DNA of 6,521 nucleotides from Clostridia bacterium (GTDB taxonomy: Bacteria > Bacillota > Clostridia > Oscillospirales > Acutalibacteraceae), in contig JAKSQL010000055.1 in NCBI GenBank assembly GCA_024404125.1, forward strand, positions 1 through 6,521, in the 5' to 3' direction. The notes beneath the pieces were generated by a model, which worked only from the letters and a program-made list of their open reading frames with translations, was not told where the DNA came from and searched no databases. The translations under genes and the position numbers were made by a program. Below, piece after piece: positions 1-6,304 of the stretch (its first letter is position 1; each line of letters starts with the position of its first letter).

Positions 1-2159
1 CCGCCGATAGCAAGCACTCTGCCCCTTATGGTAACTTCGCCCGTCATAGCGATATCACGTCTTATTTCCCTGCCCGTAAGGGCTGATACTATTGCAGTGG
101 TTATGGTAACACCCGCGCTCGGGCCGTCTTTGGGTACTGCGGCTTCGGTAGCGTGAATATGAATATCTTTATTCTTATAAAATTCACTGTCGATACCGTA
201 TTTTTCGGCATTTGCCCTTACGTATGTAACCGCCGCCGCCGCGGATTCCTTCATAACGTCTCCCAAAGAGCCGGTGAGTTCTATCTTGCCCGTACCGTTT
301 ACCGCCGCTACTTCAATTTGCATTATCTCGCCGCCTACGGCAGTCCACGCGAGACCGTTTATGATACCTACCTCGTCATCAGACAAAATCATTTCGGGCT
401 TGTATTTATGTTTGCCGAGCATTTTTTCAACGTCACTGTCTTTAACGGTAACGCTTGTCTTTTCGCCCGATGCTATAAGTTTTGCAGACTTTGCGCAAAT
501 CGACGCGATATTGCGTTCAAGTTTTCTTACTCCCGCTTCGCGTGTGTAAAAATCTATAAGGGAATACAAAGCACTGTCAGTAATACGGCAAAGTTTTGAA
601 TTAAGTGCGTGACGTGAAAGTTCTTTTGCAACTAAATGTTTTTTTGCAATATTAAACTTTTCTTCCCTTGTATAGCCGTCTACCGTAATAACTTCCATTC
701 TGTCAAGCAGCGGTGCAGGTACTGTGTCTACCGTATTTGCTGTAACTATAAACACAACCTTACTTAAATCGTAGGGTATTTCGAGGAAATTATCGCAAAA
801 CGAATTGTTTTGCTCGGGGTCCAAAACTTCAAGTAACGCCGATGCGGGATCACCCTTATAGTCGCTTGCAAGTTTATCAACCTCGTCAAGCAGTATAAGC
901 GGATTTGAAACCCCCGCTTTGTTAATTGCGCTTATTATTCTGCCGGGCATTGCGCCTACATAGGTCTTTCTGTGACCTCTGATTTCCGCTTCATCGTGCA
1001 TACCGCCAAGCGATACCCTTGCAAACTTTCTGCCCATACATTCTGCAACAGTTTTACCTATTGAGGTTTTACCTACTCCCGGAGACCCTACAAGGCAGAT
1101 TATCTGTCCTGTAATATCGGGTGAAAGTGCGTAAACCGAAAGCATTTCGGTTATGCGTTCCTTTACCTTATCCATACCGTAAAAATCTCGGTCAAGTATT
1201 TTTTGCGCTTTGTTTATATCAACCTTTGTATCGGTCTTTTTGTTCCACGGTAACTCGAGGCATAAATCTATAAAGCCCCTTACAACCGTACCTTCGTGTG
1301 AGCCCTGAGGCATTTTGGCAAGTTTGTTTATTTCGGATTTAACCTTATCTTTAACGCTCTGCGGTGCATCAAGTTTATCAAGTTTATCGAGATATTTTTC
1401 AATCTCGTCCACCTCATCGTCGCCGTAAAGTTCCTCGCTTATTGCCCGCATTTGTTCTTTTAAGTAAAAGTCTTTCTGATTATCGTCTATCTGCCGACGT
1501 GTTTTCTCGCCTATGCGGTTATCAATTTCGCAGATTTCACGTTCTTTGCTTATAAGTTCGAGCAATACCTTTGCACGTTTTACGGGAGAAAGTTGTTCAA
1601 GGACATACTGCTTATCGTCAAACGGTGCCGGCATATTAAAGGCAATATAATCGCACAAAAAAGGTATGTTTTCGTTTGTTGAAACGGTGCTTAATACATC
1701 GTTCGCAATACTGCGGTTTACATTTACGTATTTTTCGAATTCACATCTTATGCGTCTTAAAAGACTTTCCTTGTAAACGGGGCGGTTATTAAAGGGCTTT
1801 TCCTCACATTTTTCCACCATTGAAATATAGAAAGAGCCGTTATCCGCAAAGGTGATATGCTTTGCTCTGTAAAATCCCTGAAGGAGTACCTTTACACCGC
1901 CATCGGGCATTTTAAGCACCTGACGCACCTTACAAAGACACCCTATTTCATACAGGTCGCTCTTTTCGGGGAATTCAACCGATATATCCTTTTGAGTTAC
2001 AAGGTATATAAGTTGGTTTTTATCCATAGCACTGTTAAGTGCTTTTATTGATTTTTTCCGACCGACATCAAGTGTTAACATCATATCGGGGAAGGCAACA
2101 AGTCCCCTTAAAGCAAGAACGGGGAAGGTGCCTAAATTTTCTTTTGTATCCAATGCCAT
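1..2159 (-). CDS. lon: ATP-dependent protease Lon (LonA), C-terminus cut by the window edge
   Basis: Cytoplasmic AAA+ serine protease that unfolds and degrades damaged and regulatory proteins. I translated 719 codons on the minus strand without a stop or frameshift; the family is about 780-800 residues. Residues about 10-200 are the Lon substrate-binding (LAN) domain (FPVLALRGLVAFPDMM near the start), followed by a charged helical region at about 200-310. The AAA+ module has Walker A GSPGVGKTS (358-366), the LGGMHDEAEIRGHRKTYVGA segment (384-403), Walker B LILLDEVDK (421-429), sensor-1 Asn475, an arginine-finger candidate in LLDRMEVI (Arg487) and sensor-2 GVRKLER (Arg545). The proteolytic domain begins around 590 and has PKDGPSAGVT with catalytic Ser681. 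The partner lysine is expected about 43 residues later, near 724, just outside the window. Walker A has Ser where most Lon proteins have Pro (GPPGVGKT). The start ATG at 2159-2157 follows GGAG by 9 bases. Last gene of the visible operon; I saw no CIRCE-like or CtsR-like operator before it. Confidence 0.97.
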   Translation of the reverse strand, partial: MALDTKENLGTFPVLALRGLVAFPDMMLTLDVGRKKSIKALNSAMDKNQLIYLVTQKDISVEFPEKSDLYEIGCLCKVRQVLKMPDGGVKVLLQGFYRAKHITFADNGSFYISMVEKCEEKPFNNRPVYKESLLRRIRCEFEKYVNVNRSIANDVLSTVSTNENIPFLCDYIAFNMPAPFDDKQYVLEQLSPVKRAKVLLELISKEREICEIDNRIGEKTRRQIDDNQKDFYLKEQMRAISEELYGDDEVDEIEKYLDKLDKLDAPQSVKDKVKSEINKLAKMPQGSHEGTVVRGFIDLCLELPWNKKTDTKVDINKAQKILDRDFYGMDKVKERITEMLSVYALSPDITGQIICLVGSPGVGKTSIGKTVAECMGRKFARVSLGGMHDEAEIRGHRKTYVGAMPGRIISAINKAGVSNPLILLDEVDKLASDYKGDPASALLEVLDPEQNNSFCDNFLEIPYDLSKVVFIVTANTVDTVPAPLLDRMEVITVDGYTREEKFNIAKKHLVAKELSRHALNSKLCRITDSALYSLIDFYTREAGVRKLERNIASICAKSAKLIASGEKTSVTVKDSDVEKMLGKHKYKPEMILSDDEVGIINGLAWTAVGGEIMQIEVAAVNGTGKIELTGSLGDVMKESAAAAVTYVRANAEKYGIDSEFYKNKDIHIHATEAAVPKDGPSAGVTITTAIVSALTGREIRRDIAMTGEVTIRGRVLAIG

Positions 2160-2168
2160 TATCTTTTT

Positions 2169-2175
2169 CTCCAAA
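2169..2175 (-). promoter_or_regulatory. Ribosome binding site of lon
   Basis: The minus strand reads TTTGGAG here, ending 9 bases before the lon ATG. It sits in the short gap after the lipoprotein stop codon. It supports the ATG at 2159 as the lon start. Confidence 0.75.
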
Positions 2176-2176
2176 G

Positions 2177-2749
2177 TTATTTTTTAACAATTGCGGTTAC
2201 ACAAAGCCCGTTATCGTAAAATGCGAAAAATATTTTGTTCTCTTTAAATTCGTATTCAAGGCATTCGTAAGTATCCCTTACGGGCATAAAAAACTCATAC
2301 TCTTCGGGGAGTGTTTTTATGTCGGCCTTGTATCCGCGCTTTTCCATTTCGGACTTAATTACGGGTATAACCGTGCCCGAAGCATAGCCGTAGGCGTTAC
2401 CCGTGCTGCAAACGGCGCATATTCCGTTATCCTTATCCTCGGTAAGATAATAATAACTGCTGTCGCCTAAAAATATTCCCGTATACTTGTCCGACTCGTA
2501 ACTGTACGCTTCGGGCTCGCCGTTTTCTTCTTCGCTTACGTTATCTTTTTCCTTATCGCTGAGCCCTACACCCTTTTCAACCTTTTTTACACTGTCACCC
2601 AAAGCATATTCACATTCGGGCAATACACCTTTTTCGGCATAACTCTTAACGTCTTTACCGTAAAAATCGGTTTTGCTTTTTTCACCGCAGGCACAAAGAG
2701 TACATATACATAAAACAACAACCGTTAAACTTATAATTGTTTTTTTCAT
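2177..2749 (-). CDS. Putative lipoprotein of unknown function, 190 aa
   Basis: I do not recognise the family. A short signal peptide (MKKTIIS, then a hydrophobic run at about 5-19) ends in the lipobox LCAC, predicting lipidation of Cys21 and anchoring on the outer face of the membrane. An acidic, probably flexible stretch lies at about 64-86. The rest is a mixed alpha/beta domain with GDSVKKVEKGVG at 51-62 and a C-terminal strand pair IFFAFYDNGLCVTAIVK (173-189). The segment DNGICAVCS (108-115 region) resembles the later DNGLCVTAI (179-187 region), so two copies of one small module are possible; this is inference. Cysteines follow at 46, 111, 114, 163 and 183. The reading frame extends to a GTG at 2758, but that GTG belongs to the Shine-Dalgarno sequence AAGGGTG, so the ATG at 2749 is chosen. 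It starts 1 base after pncB stops, and lon follows 17 bases downstream, so co-expression is likely. Confidence 0.85.
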   Translation of the reverse strand: MKKTIISLTVVVLCICTLCACGEKSKTDFYGKDVKSYAEKGVLPECEYALGDSVKKVEKGVGLSDKEKDNVSEEENGEPEAYSYESDKYTGIFLGDSSYYYLTEDKDNGICAVCSTGNAYGYASGTVIPVIKSEMEKRGYKADIKTLPEEYEFFMPVRDTYECLEYEFKENKIFFAFYDNGLCVTAIVKK

Positions 2750-2750
2750 A

Positions 2751-4196
2751 TTATTCACCCTTTTTATTAAGCAACGTATTTCTTAAATCCCAAAGTTTTT
2801 GAGATAAATCCACATAGTAATTATGCGGCTTTTCAAAGCGGGTTACCTCGTCCCAAAGGTTATCCACATTTTCTTTACAACGCTTTGCTATTTCCGAAAC
2901 TTTCGGACTTTCGTACACCTGTTTACCGTTTTCAAATATCTTACTTTGCAGTTTTTTAACCGTAAAATCGGTTACGGTTTTTCGTTTCCAGGTATATACG
3001 GGGTCAAATATCTCGTAAGGCGCGCTTTCGTCTATCTTCTCATCGTTTAAGGTTATAACATCGGCAATCGCCTTGTTCGTTTCCTTATCGTAAAGTCGCC
3101 ACGGAATTTTAACACCGGGCAGGGTTATTTTGGTGATATTCTCACTTATTTTGATTTTAGGAGTTACAACACCGTCTTTCTCGACTGCGGCAAGTTTATA
3201 AACACCGCCGAAAACCGCTTCGCTTGATGCGGTTATAAGCCGCTCGCCTACACCGTAACTGTCAACACAAGCGCCTTGGAAAATCATATCTCTTATAAGA
3301 TATTCGTCAAGCGAATTTGAAACACAAATCTTGCAGTCAGGGTATCCTGCATCGTCAAGCATTTTCCTTACTTTTTTGGTGATATAGGTGATATCGCCGC
3401 TATCTATTCTTATGCCGAGCGGCCTTTTGCCTAACGGTTTAAGTATTTCGTCAAACACCTTTATCGCGTTGGGTATACCGCTTTTTAAAACATTATAGGT
3501 ATCTACAAGCAAAAGGCAACTGTCGGGATACTTTAAGGCATACGTCTTAAATGCCTCGTATTCGTTTTCAAAAAGTTGCACCCAACTGTGTGCCATAGTA
3601 CCCGATGCTTTAACACCGAAATCTTTTGCGGTTTTAATGTCGGACGTACCCGTGCACCCGCCGATTATTGCAGCCCTTGCACCGTAATACGCGGCATCTG
3701 CACCCTGTGCTCTGCGCGCTCCGAACTCCATTACGGGTCTGCCGCTTGCCGCTCTTACTATACGGTTTGCCTTGGTTGCTATAAGCGACTGATGATTAAC
3801 GGTAAGCAAAAGCATTGTTTCTACCATCATTGCCTGTATTGCAGGGCCTCTTACCGTAACTATCGGCTCTTGCGGGAAAATCGGAGTGCCCTCTTCTACC
3901 GCCCAAACATCACAGCAAAACTTAAAGTCTTTAAGATAATCTATAAATTCTTCTGAAAAAAGGTTAAGACTTCTGATATATTCGATATCGCTTTCGTCAA
4001 AATGCAAATCGTTAAGATACTCGATAAGTTGCTCTACACCCGCCATTATGGCATAACCGCCGTTATCGGGTACTCTTCTGAAAAACATATCAAAATAGGT
4101 TACCGTATCTTTAAGTTCGGTATCGAAAATGCCGTTTGCCATGGTAAGTTCGTACAGGTCCATCAGCATTGTAAGATTTCTGTTATCAACTAACAT
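2751..4196 (-). CDS. pncB: Nicotinate phosphoribosyltransferase, 481 aa
   Basis: Cytoplasmic enzyme of NAD salvage (Preiss-Handler pathway): nicotinate + PRPP (+ ATP) gives nicotinate mononucleotide (EC 6.3.4.21). With the ATG start, family motifs appear in order: DLYELTM (13-19), FRRVPDNGGY (39-48) with the family's Phe-Arg substrate-binding region, EFGARRAQG (157-165), GTMAHSW (199-205) in which His203 matches the histidine that is autophosphorylated in characterised members, LLLVDTYNVLKSG (228-240), RIDSGD (263-268) for phosphate/PRPP binding, and DSYGVGERL (312-320). The length is normal for the Firmicutes type and no key motif is missing. The frame is open to a GTG at 4205, but that GTG is the 3' end of the Shine-Dalgarno AAGGTG, so the ATG at 4196 is preferred. 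The gene follows argS by 12 bases and its stop is 1 base from the lipoprotein start. Nicotinamide phosphoribosyltransferase is a related alternative, but RRAQG and length fit the nicotinate enzyme. Confidence 0.95.
   Translation of the reverse strand: MLVDNRNLTMLMDLYELTMANGIFDTELKDTVTYFDMFFRRVPDNGGYAIMAGVEQLIEYLNDLHFDESDIEYIRSLNLFSEEFIDYLKDFKFCCDVWAVEEGTPIFPQEPIVTVRGPAIQAMMVETMLLLTVNHQSLIATKANRIVRAASGRPVMEFGARRAQGADAAYYGARAAIIGGCTGTSDIKTAKDFGVKASGTMAHSWVQLFENEYEAFKTYALKYPDSCLLLVDTYNVLKSGIPNAIKVFDEILKPLGKRPLGIRIDSGDITYITKKVRKMLDDAGYPDCKICVSNSLDEYLIRDMIFQGACVDSYGVGERLITASSEAVFGGVYKLAAVEKDGVVTPKIKISENITKITLPGVKIPWRLYDKETNKAIADVITLNDEKIDESAPYEIFDPVYTWKRKTVTDFTVKKLQSKIFENGKQVYESPKVSEIAKRCKENVDNLWDEVTRFEKPHNYYVDLSQKLWDLRNTLLNKKGE
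2756..2762 (-). promoter_or_regulatory. Ribosome binding site of the lipoprotein gene, decides its start
   Basis: AAGGGTG on the minus strand, 6 bases (AATAAT) before the ATG at 2749. It lies inside the last codons of pncB. The in-frame GTG at 2758 is part of this site and therefore is unlikely to be the start. Confidence 0.75.
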
Positions 4197-4202
4197 TTTT
4201 AT

Positions 4203-4208
4203 CACCTT
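4203..4208 (-). promoter_or_regulatory. Ribosome binding site of pncB, decides its start
   Basis: AAGGTG on the minus strand directly abuts the argS TAA stop (4211-4209) and lies 6 bases (ATAAAA) before the ATG at 4196. Using the in-frame GTG at 4205 as start would place the start codon inside the site. Confidence 0.75.
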
Positions 4209-5879
4209 TTACATTTTTTCGGGAGCGGTAATTTTAAGCATTGTGAGAATGTTTTTAAGTACCGTTGCAACGTCCTTACAAAGTGCCGCTCTCGCGTTTT
4301 GAAGCGGCTTATCAATATCTTTCACTCTGCAAACCGCGTAGAACTTATGGAATTTTGTGGCAAGCTCTACCGCATAGTGAGTAATTCTTGCGCTATCGTA
4401 GGTCTTTGCCGACTGTATGATTTCATCGGTAAGAGCCGAAAGATATAAGATAAGTTCCCTTTCCTCTTTTTCCTTTAAAAGTGAAAGTTCCTCATCGGTA
4501 GGACGGGAAAGTTCAACGCCCTGACTTTCAAGGTTTCTTATAATACTGCAAATTCTCGCATACGCATACTGCACGTAATAAACGGGATTATTACTCGACT
4601 CGCTTACCGCAAGGTCAAGGTCAAAATCAAAATGAGAATTCGGTTCTCTTAAATTGAAGAAAAATCTTGCGGCATCAATAGGCACCTCGTCAAGTAGCGT
4701 TACAAGTGTTATCGCTTTACCTGAGCGCTTTGATGCCTTTATTACCTCGCCGTCCTTTACTAGACGTACCATCTGCATAAGCACCGCATCAAGTCTTGAA
4801 GCGTCAACATTAAGGGCTGTAAGCGCCGCTTTAAGACGCGGCACGTATCCGTGATGGTCAGCACCCAAAATGTCTATTGCCCTATCAAATTTTCTTACCT
4901 CTAACTTATTGTAGTGATATGCAATATCAGGCACTACGTAGGTAGGCACACCGTTTGCACGTACCAAAACAAAGTCCTCACAGTCAAAATCGGTTGCTTT
5001 AAACCAAAGCGCGCCCTCGCTTTCGTAGGTATGACCGCTTTTTACCAAAAGTTCTATTATCTTTTTTGTTTCTCCGCTTTGGTGCAGACTGCTTTCCTTA
5101 AACCAAGTATCGTACTCTATGCGATATTTTTTAAGGTCAGTTTTAAGTCCCTCGATGTTTTTAGGCAGTGCAAAATCTACAAGTGCCGCCCTGCGCTCAC
5201 TTTCGGGTTTGTTTATATATTTATCCCCATGTATTTCGGCAAATGCTTTCGCGTGAGCAATTATATCCTCGCCGTGATACGAATCTTCGGGCATTTCGAT
5301 ATTATCCTCGTAAAGTTCGCGGTATCTGAGGTCAAGCGAAAGACCGAATTTTTCTATCTGATTTCCGGCATCGTTTATATAAAACTCGCGTTCAACCGCG
5401 TACCCTGCGGCATCGAGCACCGCGGATAAACAGTCACCTAATGCTCCGCCCCTGGCATTACCTATATGCATAGGTCCCGTAGGATTTGCGGAAACAAATT
5501 CAACCACTACTCTTTTGCCCTTACCGTAATCGCTTCTGCCGTAATTCTCGCCCTTTTCCTCGATATCAAGCAGTATATCACCGTAATACTTGTCCGACAA
5601 AAAGAGGTTAATAAATCCGGGACCTGCTATTTCGCATCTTTCAATATAGGTATTCTCAAAATTTATGTTGTTTACTATTTCACCCGCAATATCGCGCGGA
5701 GATTTTTTAAGCGACTTTGCCCATATAAGCGCCGCGTTTGCCGCGTAGTCACCGTGTTCTCTGTTTGACGGTGTTTCTACCGAAAACGGTGCAAGTTCGT
5801 TTTCACCGAACGCTTTTTTTGCCGCAGACGTTATTGAGTTTACTATCTGTTCCTTTGCAAGGGAAACTATTTGTGACAT
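4209..5879 (-). CDS. argS: Arginyl-tRNA synthetase, 556 aa
   Basis: Class I aminoacyl-tRNA synthetase that charges tRNA(Arg) with arginine in the cytoplasm (EC 6.1.1.19). The N-terminal Arg-tRNA-binding (Add-1) domain is at about 1-95 with ETPSNREHGDYAANAA (36-51). The catalytic Rossmann domain follows, with VEFVSANPTGPMHIGNARG (126-144) holding the HIGH motif as HIGN (138-141), then INDAGNQIEKFG (168-179) and GADHHGY (339-345). The KMSKS-equivalent loop is KASKRSGKAITL (381-392). The DALR anticodon-binding domain runs from about 433 to the end, with NPVYYVQYAYARI (431-443) and ARITHYAVELATKFHKFYAVCRV (497-519, shown here in part as ITHYAVELATKF). The length matches the family, which is about 550-560. 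The ATG at 5879 overlaps the TAA of the DUF1934 gene by one base (TAATG), so translation is probably coupled. The odd point is Ala382 where most homologues with this loop type have Met (KMSKR). Confidence 0.98.
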   Translation of the reverse strand: MSQIVSLAKEQIVNSITSAAKKAFGENELAPFSVETPSNREHGDYAANAALIWAKSLKKSPRDIAGEIVNNINFENTYIERCEIAGPGFINLFLSDKYYGDILLDIEEKGENYGRSDYGKGKRVVVEFVSANPTGPMHIGNARGGALGDCLSAVLDAAGYAVEREFYINDAGNQIEKFGLSLDLRYRELYEDNIEMPEDSYHGEDIIAHAKAFAEIHGDKYINKPESERRAALVDFALPKNIEGLKTDLKKYRIEYDTWFKESSLHQSGETKKIIELLVKSGHTYESEGALWFKATDFDCEDFVLVRANGVPTYVVPDIAYHYNKLEVRKFDRAIDILGADHHGYVPRLKAALTALNVDASRLDAVLMQMVRLVKDGEVIKASKRSGKAITLVTLLDEVPIDAARFFFNLREPNSHFDFDLDLAVSESSNNPVYYVQYAYARICSIIRNLESQGVELSRPTDEELSLLKEKEERELILYLSALTDEIIQSAKTYDSARITHYAVELATKFHKFYAVCRVKDIDKPLQNARAALCKDVATVLKNILTMLKITAPEKM

Positions 5880-6304
5880 TATTTGCTTACCTCTCTTACT
5901 GTTATCTCTACTTTGTTTTTGCTTATCGGGACCAAATCCGAGTCAATACTGTATCCCATTTTTAAACTTCCGCCGTTATCGGACAAGGTATTTTCTATAT
6001 ATTCACCGAAAATACCTATCATAAGATTTCCGTAGGGAGAAGCATAACAACAGTTATTTCTCTTGCCTTTTTCTATTACAAGACGGGACCGCAAATCCCC
6101 GCTTCTCTCCATTACGGCAGTATTGTTATCTGTTACGAAAAGTTTTGTGGTAACACTCTTTTCGCCGAGCATTTCGCCCTCTTTGTACGAAAGTACAAAG
6201 GTGTTATCCTGCTTACGCATAGTGCCGACGGTATCAAGTTCTATAACTTGATTTTCCCCGTCGATACCCTGCGTACCTTTTATCTTTATTATTACTTTTT
6301 TCAT
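5879..6304 (-). CDS. DUF1934 family protein (YwiB-like beta-barrel), 141 aa
   Basis: Small cytoplasmic protein of the DUF1934 family, represented by B. subtilis YwiB, whose gene also lies directly before argS. Family members are predicted or shown to be lipocalin-like beta-barrels; the biochemical role is unknown. Recognisable blocks are the first strand MKKVIIKIKGTQ (1-12), FVLSYKEGEM (36-45), the strand AVMERSGDLRSRLVIEKGKR (63-82) with the family's R-x-G and E/F-K-G-K-R pattern, YASPYGNLMIGI (87-98), and a last strand KVEITVREV (131-139). No signal peptide or membrane segment is present. The ATG at 6304 overlaps the stop of the upstream murI gene as ATGA. I see no Shine-Dalgarno in the 20 bases before it, so it is probably translated by ribosomes arriving from murI. 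Its stop overlaps the argS ATG by one base. Confidence 0.88.
   Translation of the reverse strand: MKKVIIKIKGTQGIDGENQVIELDTVGTMRKQDNTFVLSYKEGEMLGEKSVTTKLFVTDNNTAVMERSGDLRSRLVIEKGKRNNCCYASPYGNLMIGIFGEYIENTLSDNGGSLKMGYSIDSDLVPISKNKVEITVREVSK
5890..5896 (-). promoter_or_regulatory. Ribosome binding site of argS
   Basis: AGAGAGG on the minus strand, 10 bases before the argS ATG, lying within the last codons of the DUF1934 gene. It supports the ATG at 5879 and means argS can also recruit ribosomes itself despite the stop-start overlap. Confidence 0.65.

Noticed and set aside
229..243. Run of GCC-type triplets
   Set aside because: It encodes a conserved-position alanine run (residues 640-643) in the Lon protease domain, not a regulatory or unstable repeat array.
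153..599. Plus-strand open frame of 148 codons, with a second one at 274-549
   Set aside because: Both lie antisense to the conserved C-terminal part of lon, have no ribosome site worth noting and show no recognisable domain.
1371..1388. Tandem 9-base repeat (AAGTTTATC twice)
   Set aside because: It encodes LDKLDK in the helical linker of Lon; a two-copy repeat in coding sequence needs no further explanation.
2160..2260. AT-rich stretch before lon examined as a possible promoter or heat-shock operator
   Set aside because: No convincing paired -35 and -10 boxes, no CIRCE inverted repeat and no CtsR-like direct repeat were found by eye.
2039..2470. Plus-strand open frame of 143 codons
   Set aside because: It spans the lon start, the intergenic gap and the lipoprotein gene in antisense. 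Its residue content is that of a shadow frame.
3576..3956. Plus-strand open frame of 126 codons, rich in Cys, Tyr and His
   Set aside because: It is antisense to the most conserved part of pncB, including the His203 motif. The unusual composition is the mirror of the real codons.
4914..5429. Plus-strand open frame of 171 codons with hydrophobic patches, and others at 5466-5768 and 5738-5965
   Set aside because: All are antisense to argS catalytic and N-terminal coding sequence; no start signal or family match is seen.
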